NCBI GenBank assembly: GCA_030710605.1
Contig: CP092876.1
Span: 61,442,115 to 61,506,114, forward strand
Direction of reading: 5' to 3'
Source of the DNA: Cordylochernes scorpioides
Taxonomy: Eukaryota; Arthropoda; Arachnida; Pseudoscorpiones; Chernetidae
Length of the DNA: 64,000 nucleotides
Shown here: one piece after another, positions 19,510 through 31,884 of the stretch
Layout: each line of letters starts with the position of its first letter
How positions within the stretch are numbered: the first letter of the stretch is position 1
Notes under the pieces: generated by a model
Databases searched by the model: none
The model's input: the letters and a program-made list of their open reading frames with translations, nothing else
What the model was told of the DNA's origin: nothing
Program-made: the position numbers and the translations under genes

Positions 19510-21731
19510 TTCCTCGCGCCCCAGCCTCTAATTCAAACACCTCGCGTAACACTTGATGTACACTTAGTAGAATTTAACCATTTATGTCCCACAATATTTG
19601 ACGCTTAGAAATCCCGTCTTATACACCCGACTTGCTCAGCTCCTTTTCTGCACATTACTGCAGAGATCTTCCAATAAGTTGGAAGAAAGCAAGCAGCCCC
19701 GCAAAGGGCCCCTGCCCTAATTACACATCCGTCGTGACCCCCCGGAACTCGCTAATAATAAATTCGAGGGGAGATGGACAAACAAACAGCCGACATTGTC
19801 TCGTTACGACCCACCGCTATCAACCCGTGTTCTCTAATGAACTTTCGCCAGCTATTAAATTAAATATTAGTGCGTGCCAAAGACAACATTTTACCTACAA
19901 AACTCACACACACCCACGTATGTTAAAAAAAAAAAAAAAACAACAACAACAACCCTTGATCGGTTAGAATAGATCGCCGTGTTTCCTGCACATACAATAT
20001 AAATGCCGCTTTAGAAAGAATCACGTTTTCACCTAAACGTGGCGCAGGGAACAAAAAATCGATAATATTAGGACTCAGTAAGTTTCACAGTTGGAAACAA
20101 TGTGATCCACGAGTCGAGTCAAACATAAAACAAATTCGATAAGTTAGAACAACTTAGGCCAACAAGACCAAAGATATCAATAGAGGACAATTTAAGGCTC
20201 TCTCTACCTATCCTAAAAAACAGGAACATACATTTGGCCTACTACTTTCCATTCTTTCCCGATATACAAATTTCTATATATAATCTTACTTGCTCTTCTT
20301 TCTCAATGAACATTTTTTTTATTTATTTTCATTTTAATTTCTTGTATATAATCATTATATAGCTCTTATAATTGTTTTTTTATTTACGTCAACCAATCAG
20401 TTTAGATTAGTGTCATTTTATTTTATTTTTCTTTACCAAAGCTTATTTACTTTTGCTTTATGACTCTATTTTATAATCAACTTTATATTTTATCTGTCAT
20501 ATCTAATAATCTCAAGTTTATATTTCATATTCATATCACTAATTGGCATTTGTCATTTTATATTTTCTCTCACTTTATAAATTAGATGTTATTTACAATG
20601 TTTCATCTTCCGCTACCATGTTCAATGCTATCGAGTATATTATTGCTCATTCTTAATTTTCATTTAATGTTTTCAATTTTTATTACCCCTTATATACTGC
20701 TATAGTGTGTTAAACTTTGTATTATGTCATCACTATTTTTCCTTTTTTTTAAGATTACTTTGCATTTAACTTCGCAATTCTATTTTCGATTTTTCAAATC
20801 CTTTAACGCTATATGCAAAGACTTAATTTCGCAACTTCATATCTCAATGATATATTCTTTTATAATCAAACTAAAATTCATGATCTAAAACATGGCAATT
20901 TTCAATAACCTCTTAATCAACCACTTTAAAGGTTACTTCTTAATAAATACTAACATTCCTTTTACGCAGGAACTTTTAACACCCCTTCGCAGGCTAGACT
21001 TGACCTACTTTGATTTCGTAATTAACAATATTGACACACCGTCCCCCAGATTTACCTATCCCAACTTCTGGCTTGGACACGTGCAAATTGTATTTTTTAA
21101 AATATATTCCAGGGCACTCTCATGACACACGCTGGCACATCTTTTTTATTTTACTCTTTTTCTCTCTAAGCCCCTGACGACTCCAATTAAAACTTTGATT
21201 TCTGGTCACTGATCTTCGCCCTCATTAATCCTGCATGCGTACGTCTTAACGATTAATTCATCAAACCCATAACAATCACCCTTATCTTACTATTCGATTG
21301 TGGTACTGTAACTGTATTCAGTCCTTAAATTTACATGTGAAACATGGCTTAGGTTTTCCGCGCCGTGCACATTGAATGGTTTGGGACTTGAGTCAAGGTG
21401 ACATTGCCTCAACCTAGTAATAACTAACCCCTCAACCCTTTCTAACGCCCATTACGAAGAGATCATGATTCACCCATCCAATCATTTATATTTTTACATA
21501 TAATCATTATATGTTCTCTATTGAAGCTTTTATTCCTATTTTTATTTTTACTCGTATGATTAGTATTAGTTTTTTATACTTTATTATCTCTTATGGATAT
21601 ACAGAAATCAACCCCATGTTATATACCAACTACTTTTAATTAATTTTCAAAAAATTACTTCCTTAATAACAGTCTTCCTATTCCGCTCTCTTAAATCCCT
21701 CCATATGAACCCTCTCACATCCGGGGCCATC
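19510..21731. other. Interior of the gypsy remnant, no gene recognised
   Basis: AT-rich, with short ORFs only (for example 20892-21125), none with recognisable motifs. An env-like gene could once have been here but nothing supports it. A run of A then CAA repeats lies near 19925-19950. Confidence 0.5.
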
Positions 21732-22374
21732 TGTGATGATTTAAGACCATTGAATTGTTGTAAATAGGCCAGATATCTACTACCACATGTTCCACCACGT
21801 GACTGTATATAACTTGTTATTCACTGCAAATAGAAAGCCTCAACTAACATCACTCTGTACCGCGTAAGAATCTAATAAAGTATAGCAACTGTACAGATAG
21901 AAGGAATGGAGACTAACAGGAGAAAATTAAGGTTAAAACTAATCAGGCTTAGGTGAAAATAGGAGAGAAGGCCTAGCAAACCCAGTCCAACTTTTACGAG
22001 GTCGTGACCCTCCTGGATAATAGAACTCCTCCCCCCCTGTTTACGTCAGAAAAGGGCAGCGACCTTTTCGGACCCAGCTCAGCTATAAAAGGAGGTCCCG
22101 ATCCTCAGTTATTCAGTCCTTAGTCAGTCCTTAGTTAGTCGTCGTTCCAGTCCCAGTCCACCGGACGCTTCGATAAAAGGTAAACCCTTTCCTGCCAGAA
22201 ATATCCTCGTCCCATTCCTTCTTGACGTTCAGACGCTTCTAAGTGGCATCTCTGTTTGCTTATTTTACCTTTGGCCCAGCTGTGTCGCCTTCCACCACGA
22301 CTGCACGGTAGAGTTGACATCGAGGTTCGTCTAGCATCAGGTAACACTGGTCCCAGAGGTCCCAAGATATCACA
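21732..22374 (+). repeat. 3' LTR of the gypsy remnant
   Basis: It starts TGTGATGATT and ends GATATCACA, so the ends are inverted (TGTGAT/ATCACA). A purine-bearing stretch 'catccggggccatc' precedes it. About 643 bp. A TATA box and CAGT-rich start region lie inside. No partner LTR is present in the window, so the boundaries rest on end symmetry. Confidence 0.65.
22084..22140 (+). promoter_or_regulatory. LTR core promoter candidate
   Basis: TATAAAA at 22084-22090 is followed 20-45 bp later by repeated TCAGT/TTAGTCAGTCC motifs, which fit insect initiator consensus sequences. This is the expected organisation of a gypsy LTR promoter. Confidence 0.55.
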
Positions 22375-22705
22375 TATATATAATCTAAAATGCAATTTTA
22401 TTTATTTTTTATAAAACATGTATTTTACTTTCATCATTGACTATTCTTTTATTTATAAGATAACACTTTGAATATATTTGTTGTAAATATGTATAGTTAA
22501 CATACCTATTTTTTAAATCACGAATTTAGGAATTCAATTTATAAATTCTATATAACTGTGATAAATAATTTCATGTGTAATTTACTTCAAGTGATTGAAA
22601 ATAAAAACCACTTGAAGGTAAATAACTATATTTCTTTTTTCACGATTGCAGATTCAATTCGCCATCTTTTTCAACAACAAAAATAATAATCATAACACAT
22701 ATATA
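22375..22705. other. AT-rich spacer without features
   Basis: No ORF, hairpin or repeat of note; it starts with a short TA run that may be the gypsy target site. Confidence 0.5.
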
Positions 22706-23176
22706 TATAAACAATACTTAAAGTTACAACACATAAGTTTCTTTTTTTGTGAAAAATCAATATTTATTTTTAAAGAGAAATATTTACCATTTCTAACTTT
22801 TTTGAATGAAGTATGAGAGGGTGAAAATATGAACAGTAATGGCGAATGGAAAAATAAAAATAAAAGTGTCCAGGGGCGGGAATCGAACCCACAACCTTCT
22901 GCTTACCGGGCAGGTGCCATGTCCACTAGGCTACCCTGGACGTATTCCTCCATTCGTAAATAATATTTAAAGTAATTTATATTACATTATAAAGGACTGC
23001 GGCGAGTGTTTATAAACAATACTTAAAGTTACACCGCATAAGTTACTTTTTTTGTGAAAAATCAATATTTATTTTTAAAGAGAAATATTTACCATTTCTA
23101 ACTTTTTTGAATGAAGTATGAGAGGGTGAAAATATGAAGAGTAATGGCGAATGGAAAAATAAAAGTATCCAGGGGC
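22706..23176. repeat. Tandem duplication of a roughly 300-bp unit
   Basis: 22706-22877 and 23011-23176 are near-identical ('tataaacaatacttaaag' to 'tccaggggc'), differing mainly by a 6-bp run of A/T. The second copy stops inside the tRNA-like sequence, so unit 1 has the full tRNA-like part and unit 2 only its first bases. Confidence 0.8.
22869..22940 (-). tRNA. tRNA-like sequence, pseudogene or SINE head
   Basis: On the minus strand, 72 nt fold as a cloverleaf. The acceptor TCCAGGG pairs with CCCTGGA, the D stem is GCC/GGC, and the T arm is GTGGG-TTCGATT-CCCGC. Pol III A-box (TAGCCTAGTGGACATGG) and B-box (GGTTCGATTCC) motifs are intact. The anticodon stem has one mismatch, the loop reads CCGGTAA (anticodon GGT by position), and the base before the anticodon is C instead of T. 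These faults argue against a working tRNA. No CCA is encoded. Confidence 0.6.
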
Positions 23177-23484
23177 ACATATATATATGAATGTGAATAT
23201 GGGATGGGTGGCCAAGGGATCATCGAGGGGGAGGCCAGGAGAGCCGAGATGTATAGAAGGATCAGGGTGTCAGGGTGGTGTTCCTCGGAGCTCAGAGAGA
23301 GGCAGAGACGGGTCCAATAGTATGAGTTTTGAGCCCAAGTGTGACGGTGAAGAGGACAGACCGCAATGCTCTGTTGCAGTGTTCCGGGGTACAGTGCCAC
23401 AATCACACGACAGCGTCAGGGGCGGTCGCATATGCAGGGCCGGTCGGCAAGCACGGCGGTACATGCGAAAGTTGCAGCTACGTG

Positions 23485-26400
23485 CTAGGAGTCCGAGTCA
23501 CTTGAGTGATCAGATTCCTCCGCGCGGACACGTGGCTTAAGTCTTTCCGAGGCCTTCAGTAACTCCAAGCATGCTCGACAAGTGCACCTATTGTAGATAA
23601 AATCCCTAAGTGACCGCGGAGTGTTCCCCAATTCAACTGCAAAGATAGAAAGGAGGCGTTGTCTAAGGGCATCAAAGCTGCTACACTCTAACACGATGTG
23701 CGTCAAGGTTTCTTCCCTGTTGGTATCGCAATATGGGCAGGAGGAATCATCAATAACCCCTATTTTGTGGGAAAAACTGTCCATCCACATGTGTCCAGAT
23801 AGCAGGCCAATCACAATGTGCTCGCTCAGGACAATGTACTCATAACTTTTGTCTAAGAGACTCATTGGAGTAAGGCCAAAACGGGTGTGGATAGAAGGAG
23901 CTAGAGAGAGGAATCTGCCCTCTCACGCTTCACGCGCCCTCCCGTAGATTGTCGCTTTTATATACGACAAAGGAGCGAGCTTGTAGCAGCTTGGGTTAGC
24001 AGACTCCGCTCCCCGCTTTGCGAGTGTGTCTGCAATGTCGTTACCCACGGTCCTGCTGTGTCCCTTGATCCATTGGATGGTACACCTGTTCCCGTTGCGG
24101 TTCAGCCGCGAAATCAGAAGCAAAGCTCTCCTGATAAGTGTTATTTTGCTTATTAAATAATTTATTTGAAATAGTATAAACACATTTATATTAAACAAAA
24201 TAAAATATATCAGAACTCATAAAATAAAATAGGTTTATTTATCTTCTTTAAAAATATTTACATAAAAACAATTTAACAAAACAATTTTAATCCAAAAATT
24301 AAACAATCAAAATTTACGTATCACTCGACAGAATGTATTTACTTTAACCTAGTCAAAACCCAATAAATAAATGAATTAATTATTATTTAATTTTCTAATT
24401 ATTATTATATAATTAATTATTATATAATATTATTTAATATTTAAATATTAATATTTAATTATTTTTATAAGTCCATTTACATCAATAAGGTAATTACCAG
24501 TCCTAGAGTTCAGAACTGACTTCACGACTGAGAGATTGTCCAGAAGGAATCCTGAAGTTAGGTGGTCAGGTAGTGTGCTAGCGTCTTCATGAGACTTAAC
24601 CAATCCAAGGGCTTCGGCCTGAAAGACTGAACAATGGGGGGACAGGACATGGGAAACACGCATTTCAGGTGCGCAATTGAGACCGGAAATCCTGAACACG
24701 CCGGTGTCAACTCCATCTCTGGTCTTGGAGCCATCTGTTTAATAGGTAACATGGAAGTATGGAGCAAGGATATTAATGGGAGCGGAGTAATAGGGGGGGG
24801 GGGGGTAATGGAGAGGATTAGGGAAGGGTGGGCTCGATTGGAACCTCGGCGTTAATCAATCCATACTTTTTCAAGTACAGCTCGGGTTCATCCGCGATTT
24901 CCGAGTCGAGGAAGTACTCGAGAGAGGAAATTGAGAGCAGCATTGCTTGTTGTACCGAATGCCAAACAGGCCTTCACAAGAAAGGGCCTCTGGGCCATCA
25001 GTAGAACGTTCAAAGAGCGTTTAACAAGCTTGGGAAACCATACCACCGATGCGTACTCAATGGCAGGAACAACCACTTTCAAATACAGAGTTCTCTGGGC
25101 ACAGTGACCTAAATTAAAGTTAGAGTAGGCGGCTGTGGTCAAACGCGGCAACATGCCGCGGACCTTGGAGCAGACTTAAACTACATGGTATTGGAAGGTC
25201 GGTCAAACCTTACTCCCAGTACTTTGATTGAGTCGCACCATTGGATTGGCAATCCGTTGATGAACAGGGTTCGAGATGTTTCATACGAGGTTTTAGGAGG
25301 ACCATACCCTGACACTTTCCCACGCTGAGTTCCAGTTTGTGTAATCTGTACCACGTCGCGATCTTGTTTATGGTTTGTTGGGCCGCGGGACGCTGACTAG
25401 GTCTGCGTCCCGAGACCACCACGACCAGATCATCCACATAGGCTTGCGGGAAAACATTACTCCTGTAATTCAGCCTGAGGATCTCATTAAACACGACATT
25501 CCAGAGAAAAGGGCCGAGAACCGAGCCCTGGGGATATCCTTTGTCAACTCGTCTCCACATTGTGCAACCAGTGCAACCATTCATGGACATTCTGACAACA
25601 CGATTGCATAAAAACGAATTTATGAGATGATAAATATTAATAGGACGAGTGCCTATGCGCAACGCCCTCAAGATTCTGGAGTGGAGCACGTTGTCAAAAG
25701 CGCCTTTGACATCAAAAGAAAGGAGAAGACAAGATTTACTATTTTGGATCGAACGGGTGATAGTGAATTTAAGGTTTAAGAGTGCGGCTGTAGTGGATCT
25801 ACAAGCCTAAAACCAAATTGATTTAGAGGCGCTTTACACATCCTATTGGCCATCCACGACAGCCTAGCGAGCACAAGACGTTCAAGGATCTTGCCCAAGC
25901 CAGGCAGCATCGTGATTGAATGACGTGATGCGAGAAAGTCCTCCCCACTTCGCTTGGGAATTAGAATGACGTCCCCAGCTTCCATGGAGGTGGAAAGTGA
26001 CCAATGGTTAAGCACTTGTTAAAAATATTCAGAAAAAAACGTCCGGAAATGTTTTACCAGTTTCACGATAATAGCGGATGGCATGTCATGACTACCAGGA
26101 GTGAAGATAAGAGAACCTTATCTGCTGCCAACAACAACTCGTGTTCAGTAAACAGAGGGTCAGAATCAGAAGTCGGTGGTTTAACACGGCTTAGGAATCT
26201 GTGTACTGGCATGGTATCGGGCGGGATGCGCCAGAAATAGTGTCCTAAAACGTGATTTAGTCTGTTACGCGGACCTTCAGTGAATCCACTACCAACTGGG
26301 AGAACTGTGAGAGGGGTTTGCGCTTGAAGTTTCCCTTGATGAAACTGTAGATTCCACCCCAAGGGCTGATATCTCAACGCGGGCAGAGCGCTCTCCATGC

Positions 26401-26960
26401 TTCTTTCTTAGCCAGCCTCCTCGCGCGGCGATATCTTGCCTTCAGTCTCTTATAGAAGCCTTCCAGCACACTTTTAACGGCTACGCGTGCCTTCTTGAAG
26501 GCCCGCTGCGTCTTTTGTGAGGCCCTTTTGAGTGGATTCGCGTCAGGTTTCCACCAAGAGCTAGACTTAAAGTATTTATCGCATCTGGGACGGGAGGGAA
26601 TAATGCTTAAGCATGTTTGAAAAACCTCCTCGCCAACTAAATTTATTACATCTTAGAGGGAGGACACTCGTTAAACACATAGCCGATGTTCCAAGAAAAA
26701 CATCTTCCCGAAACGGCGTACGTCTGACACTCCAGCACGATGGTAGGCAGGTGAGGGCGCAGACGACCGTGAAGGATGCCGCTGACAATTCTGTAGTCCG
26801 TTGTTGGTAACACTATGGGCCGCTATGTGCTTAGGCCTAAACACCGCGCGCCTTGGGGACGAGACAGATGAGGCTTCTCCTTGATGAATGTGACAGCCCC
26901 ACGGAGCCTGAATTCCTCAAGAACACGATGAACAGCAGTCAAATATTTATACACTTGCAT
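23485..26960 (-). pseudogene. R1/I-like non-LTR retrotransposon with RNase H, decayed (B2 copy)
   Basis: On the minus strand, 5' to 3': an L1/Tx1-like RT scrap (about 26960-26575), linker, RT fingers (26015-25776, GDVILIPKRSGEDF), RT palm with GYPQGSVLGPFLWN and AYVDDLVVV (25689-25210, catalytic box intact), and thumb (25154-24888). RNase H follows in two pieces (24770-24470, then 24147-23923 with IQWIKGHSRTVGNDIADTLA), and then a C-terminal zinc motif CPYC-ETLTHIVLEC (23865-23485). Frameshifts separate most blocks. The RNase H is split by an AT-rich insert. It is longer at its 3' end than the B1 copy. Its 3' UTR would lie just below 23485. Confidence 0.85.
24148..24469. mobile_element. AT-rich insertion splitting the RNase H domain
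   Basis: About 320 bp of very AT-rich DNA interrupts the RNase H coding stretch between IDVNG and RNGNRC. It has no ORF, no clear TIR, and a strongly A/T palindromic right part (24390-24465). Its nature is unknown; it may be a small MITE or an expansion. Confidence 0.45.
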
Positions 26961-27632
26961 TGTCAATTGAATTGAGCGAGTTTTCAAAATTTAATATTTC
27001 TATGTGGTCTGGAAGAGAGAGAGAGAGAGCATATTTAAAATTATGTTTAGGAATTTGAAAGAAGCAATTTGAGCATTTATCCATTCCCGACCACCCTGAA
27101 AACATTCTAAAAAGTTAATTTAATGCTGAAATAAATGTATTTGTTTCTTCCAAAGTGTATTTGTTTATATTCCAAAATGGGAAGTGTAAATCTATTGTAA
27201 TCATTTTAAATATAGGAATTATTTTCAAGAGAGAGAGAAACTCTTTCTATGTTTTGGGGGATTTCTATTATTTAACTGATGTTTAATATTTGGATGAAAA
27301 GAGATAGTACCTTATTGTAGCAAAGTATTTATCATTTTAATATCAGAATATCATTTTTGATGTTTTTATTCGCAACTCTGTAAATTTCCCCCATTTCATA
27401 TCTTTTTTATCAATCATAATTTGCATTTGCCCTAAATAAGTTTCTCTGTCATCCTGAAGTGTGTCTTTCCTAATTTTTCACGTGGCAATATATTAGGAAA
27501 GCGGATTTTAGCGGCCTAGTTTGTTAAGAAAGTTATATTAGATCAAATAAAAGAGTTTTAACAATGATATCTAACCAACTCTCTCTCAATTGTTACCATA
27601 ATTGATTTGTGCGAGATTGCGAAGTGATCGAA

Positions 27633-27959
27633 ATGGAGGTAATCCAAGTGTTGAGTCTTCTCTGCCAGTTTAGCGTGTTCCTAGTGACCGAGGTTGTACC
27701 TCTTGTGTGGAGTTGGATTAGGCTTATTGTCCTAAATGTTGTCTTTGTGACCTATGTTGTGTTGTACCTTTGTTATAACATATTGGCCTTTGCACATATG
27801 TGCTTTGTAAATTTGTTGTGGCTTGTTGGCCCCGTGCTAACCTATATAGACAGTGCTATTGTAGCCTTTGTTCTTTGGCTTGTTCCAAAGTGGTTGTTCT
27901 ACATGTTAGTAAATTGTAGTTTTATGCTTTGTCTCTACGTTTTTGTTAGAGTCTTTTAG
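27633..27959 (+). CDS. Hydrophobic multi-pass membrane-protein candidate, B2 copy
   Basis: 108 residues from the ATG at 27633 (GTG-extended form from 27609). It differs from the B1 copy by Ile to Leu near residue 8 and Val to Ile in TYVDSA. The frame is intact, with no stop or indel, while flanking DNA shows several indels and many substitutions. Four candidate membrane segments are seen. Function unknown; same alternatives as for the B1 copy. Confidence 0.4.
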   Translation: MEVIQVLSLLCQFSVFLVTEVVPLVWSWIRLIVLNVVFVTYVVLYLCYNILAFAHMCFVNLLWLVGPVLTYIDSAIVAFVLWLVPKWLFYMLVNCSFMLCLYVFVRVF

Positions 27960-28519
27960 GGTGTTTTATTTATTTTTCCATTTTTAAGGATAGGGAAAGA
28001 AAATTCAATTTTTGAATTACCCCCATTCCGATTCAACAGGCCTGCGCCTCTTGGCCATTTAGGTAATTGATCATCTCTACAATTTCTCAAAATGAAACTT
28101 TGATGATAATTATTCCTTGGAAATAATTTAATCTTTTATAATTGATTTGTGATAATCAGAAAAGAAACTTGATTTTTAATAATCATCGAACAAGAAATAT
28201 CAATTATTTCTAAATTCACGAAAGAATCAAATTGCAATAAAACAATTCCTGAACAATAGGAATTATAAACACCTCGTGTTTATAAAAATAGATTTATTCA
28301 TATGATAATTCAGAAATAGATTTGATCTTAAATTTCGAATTTATCGCAAAATGATAGATGATTTTTAATATCATATAGTTGAAATTTTGATATATATTTT
28401 AGATATTTAAAAGAAATTTCCATATATATAACTATCATATCTCTCTTTTTTATAATATAGATGAAATATTATTTTTAAAAGATAATTTACGCTAACTCTT
28501 GGTTACAGGGCCTTCCAAT

Positions 28520-29725
28520 GGACCACGTGGAGATCTGGCGGGGATTGCCGTCTTGTTGTTCCAATCCCGGGGATCATCTATGGCGCCTTCTGTAGGCCCC
28601 TGGCGCTGATGATATGACGCGCCCCTTTTTCCTGGCGCTGATGATATGATTCGCCCTTTGTCCTCGGCGATCTGATATGACGCGCCCTCTTTCCCCAGGC
28701 GCTGATGATATGATTCGCCCTTTGTCCTCGGCGATCTGATATGACGCCCCCCTTTTTCATGGCGCTGATGATGTTTTGCCTTTTATGTGCCCTGCGCTAA
28801 TGATGTCTTGCGCTTTGTACCGGGCGCTGATGATATGATTCGCCTTCTGTCCCTGGCGTTCGTGAAATGACGCGCCCCTTGACCTCGGCGCTGATGATAT
28901 GATTCGTCTTCTGTCCCTGACGTTCGTGAAATGACGCGCCCCTTGTTCCCGGCGCTGATGATATGATTCGCCTTCTGTCCCTGACGTTCGTGAAATGACG
29001 CGCCCCTTGACCCCGGCGCTGATGATATGACTCGCCTTCTGTCCCCGGCGCTGATGATATGATTCGCCTTCTGTCTCTGGCGTTCGTGAAATGACGCGCC
29101 CCTTGTTCCCGGCGCTGATGATATGATTCGCCTTCTGTCCCTGGCGTTCGTAAAATGACGCGCCCCTTGACCCCGGCGCTGATGATATGATTCGCCTTCT
29201 GTCCCTGGCGTTCGTGAAATGACGCGCCCCTTGTTCCCGGCGCTGATGATATGATTCGCCTTCTGTCCCTGGCGTTCGTGAAATGACGCGCCCCTTGTTC
29301 CCGGCGCTGATGATATGATTCGCCTTCTGTCCCCGGCGTTCGTGAAATGACGCGCCTTCAGTCCTCGGTGCTGATGATATGATTCGCCTTCTGTCTCTGG
29401 CGTTCGTGAAATGACGCGCCCCTTGTTCCCGGCGCTGATGATATGATTCCCCTTCTGTCCCTGGCGTTCGTGAAATGACGCACCCTTTGACCCCGGCGCT
29501 GATGATATGATTCGCCTTCTGTCCCCGGCGCTGATGATATGATTCGCCTTCTGTCCCTGGCGTTCGTGAAATGACGCACCCTTTGACCCCGGCGCTGATG
29601 ATATGATTCGCCTTCTGTCCCCGGCGCTGATGATATGATTCGCCTTCTGTTCCTGGCGTTCATGGAATCACGCGCCCCTTGTCCCCAGCGCTGATGATTG
29701 GATACGCCTTCTATCTCTGACGATG
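28520..29725. repeat. 64-bp minisatellite, B2 array
   Basis: Same unit and flanks as 10160-11420, with a different number and order of variant units. The internal variation shows unequal exchange since the B duplication. Minus-strand ORFs such as 29663-29358 are by-products of the repeat. Confidence 0.9.
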
Positions 29726-30960
29726 AAGATGTGCCGCACCCTGGGGCTCTATATTCCTGGTGCTCTAATGGCCCTAACGATGTTTGGCGCCCATTGTGAC
29801 GCTGGTCTATTATATTTTACGCAATCTCGCACTGACGCAATCAATGCGTCGCAATCTTTCAGCGGATCTCCCCACCAGTTCCTCTATATCACCAATTCCT
29901 GATATGCTGCAAACATCTTATGGCCCCATCACATGGATCCCTCCATAGCCCAGGATCCACCCACGCATTTTCTCAATGGCTCCGCCTCATGTTCATTTCC
30001 AAGGCCCCGCTCTTGCCCATTCTCCATTGCCCTATGAATTTTTTGACTGAATCATCTCGAGAGCGTGAATAAAATCAATTTTATATTTTATTTCCATTAT
30101 TCATCTCCAAATTACACCCTATCCAACATGAACAATAAATCTGTATTCAGTGTATTTCTAAATCTTTATATTAAGATATTTGTATTAAATCACGTGTGAA
30201 AGAATAAATGTTTATAAATATAAAGGGAAGATTGGCAAATAAATGGTATAAAATTAATTATAGTATCATTAAATATTCCTTCTGTTATTGCCTTTTCACA
30301 AGGTGGATCTTGGTCAAGGTGGCACTATGCTGGCTATGTGAAAAATAAATTATGAAACTATTATATAATGGAGACTAATTAACCATACATTGTGCTTTAA
30401 AAAGATCCAGAGTAAAGAGACAGAGTATAGAAATTAAAAAAAACAACCTATATAACTCTCTAAATAATGAACGTTTATATTCGAAAACATGAAAATCATC
30501 CATAGTGACACAAGATTCGTATACGAATTGCCTGCTTGATCTTCTAACTCGTTTCCTACCATACCGCTGTAGCCTTTGACCCAGCAGAGTTATCTATTGG
30601 GTGTAAGATGTAAGTTACAGAAGATGTCTGCAACATGATGCCTTCTTATGGACGAAGAAAAATGTTGGTAATTAAGAACCGCTTGGAAGTCAGAGACAAT
30701 TTGGAAATTTTTCATTTTGTGGCAAAGAAATAATTTTATATCTTATTTTATTATGTAATTAATTTATCAATGAAAATACACAAATGAATATAAATTTGTA
30801 TTTATGGAATTATTATGTCACATAGCGCTTTGTTATTAAGTATTCTCTAGCTGAAATTAATCAGCTTAGTTTAATTGTAGTCACCTAATCGTGCTGATGT
30901 AATTAATATATAATATTTTATAAATGAAAAGTTTGACGGAAGGAAATTAATCTAATGAGA
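29726..30960. other. Unique DNA of unit B2 and junction, no gene
   Basis: Collinear with 11421-12362 and 16405-16668. It lacks about 60 bp present in B1 near 12000 and contains the unoccupied BEL/Pao target. No ORF is conserved. Confidence 0.6.
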
Positions 30961-31142
30961 CTAGGGTCGCCTCTCCCGTCAAAACAGACGTCTAAAACCA
31001 GACGCCATTTATTGACCGTCGCCGCAACTAGCGGCCTCGGGTCGGTGATAAAGCGACAACACCAGCTTTGGCAAATTGAAAAGTGTCCACCTAGAGACCA
31101 TGGTTTCGGGCTAATGACCCTCGTCAGTCTAGGGTGGACTTT
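30961..31142 (-). mobile_element. Foldback/MITE family F, truncated copy
   Basis: 30961-31016 matches the 56-bp arm of the element at 31279-31496 with one mismatch. The following 110 bp match that element's middle in reverse orientation (for example 'accatggtttcgggctaatg'). The second arm is missing after 'ccctcgtca'. Confidence 0.8.
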
Positions 31143-31278
31143 ATTCCATGAGATCCACACGGGATCTAATGGAATCTTGACAATCTGCCAAAGAGGTGTT
31201 TAGCTGGCAAAGTAGCTGGGCCATATCTATGGCTAAAATATAAATGGAAATTTTGCCGGGAGGAAATTGATCTAGGGA

Positions 31279-31496
31279 CTAGGGTCGCCTCTCCCGTCAA
31301 AACAGACGTCTAAAACCAGACGCCATCTATTGACGAGGGCCATTAGCCCGAAACCATGGTCTCTAGGAGGACGCTTTTCAGTTTGCCCAAGCTGGTGTTG
31401 TGGCTTTGTCACCGACCCGAGGCCGCTTATTGCGGCGACGGTCAATAGATGGCGTCTGGTTTTAGACGTCTGTTTTGACGGGAGAGGCGACCCTAG
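31279..31496 (+). mobile_element. Foldback/MITE family F, complete, perfect 56-bp TIRs
   Basis: Arms 31279-31334 and 31441-31496 are exact reverse complements, starting CTAGGGTCGCCTCTCCCGTC. The 106-bp middle is GC-rich and has no ORF. Both copies are preceded by a related 'aggaaatt(a/g)atcta' stretch, so the element may extend left. No transposase; superfamily unassigned. Confidence 0.85.
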
Positions 31497-31499
31497 TAT

Positions 31500-31884
31500 C
31501 TTTATAATATTTTATATAATTATATTTTATCTGTTTGATCATCTGTTACTACGCTACAATATCATAAAATTTGAATGACTATTGTTGTATGAAGTATGGT
31601 CAAGAGTTCGCTTGAAGTGTGAGCATTTATCGTGGAGTGTAAGGTTATAGGTATTAGAGGAGGTCCCAATACAATTCCAGATCTTGTTGTGTGCTCAGTG
31701 TGATGACATTCTGTGATATATAAAATATTGTTACGACAGCCACAGTTGTTTGTGAACAAAGTTTCTAGGAGAACAATATGGATTCAATGTGGAAACAGAT
31801 TAATTCGATGTACTTTAATACAAGGTTTCCAAGGGGAATTAATAATTGTGTGCAGTAGATTGACTTGCCTTCATTGTCCGTTAC
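31500..31884. other. Spacer before unit E1, no gene
   Basis: AT-rich and without conserved ORFs or repeats that I can see. Confidence 0.5.

Larger units (their letters stand above)
18263..22374 (+). mobile_element. Ty3/gypsy LTR retrotransposon remnant with 3' LTR
   Basis: Pieces in order: a weak protease-like region (18263-18430), a reverse-transcriptase N-terminal fragment (19260-19409), the last codons of pol (19450-19502), a long AT-rich stretch, and a complete-looking LTR (21732-22374). No 5' LTR is seen; the left side abuts the mariner. Most of RT, RNase H and integrase are deleted. Confidence 0.65.
24818..30905. repeat. Diverged segmental duplication unit B2
   Basis: Collinear with 6445-16668 minus the BEL/Pao insertion. 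It starts in the RT thumb of the non-LTR relic and ends at 'aattaatata'. It preserves the BEL/Pao empty site at about 30637-30650. Confidence 0.9.

Noticed and set aside
19510..21731. Envelope gene of the gypsy remnant
   Set aside because: No signal peptide, furin-like site or membrane anchor in a usable ORF; only short AT-rich ORFs.
23187..23540. Plus-strand 117-residue ORF
   Set aside because: It lies antisense over the 3' end of the non-LTR relic, has biased composition and no recognisable motif.
24448..24855. Overlapping ORFs on both strands near a poly-G tract
   Set aside because: The minus-strand reading is the RNase H relic; the plus-strand ORF is its shadow.
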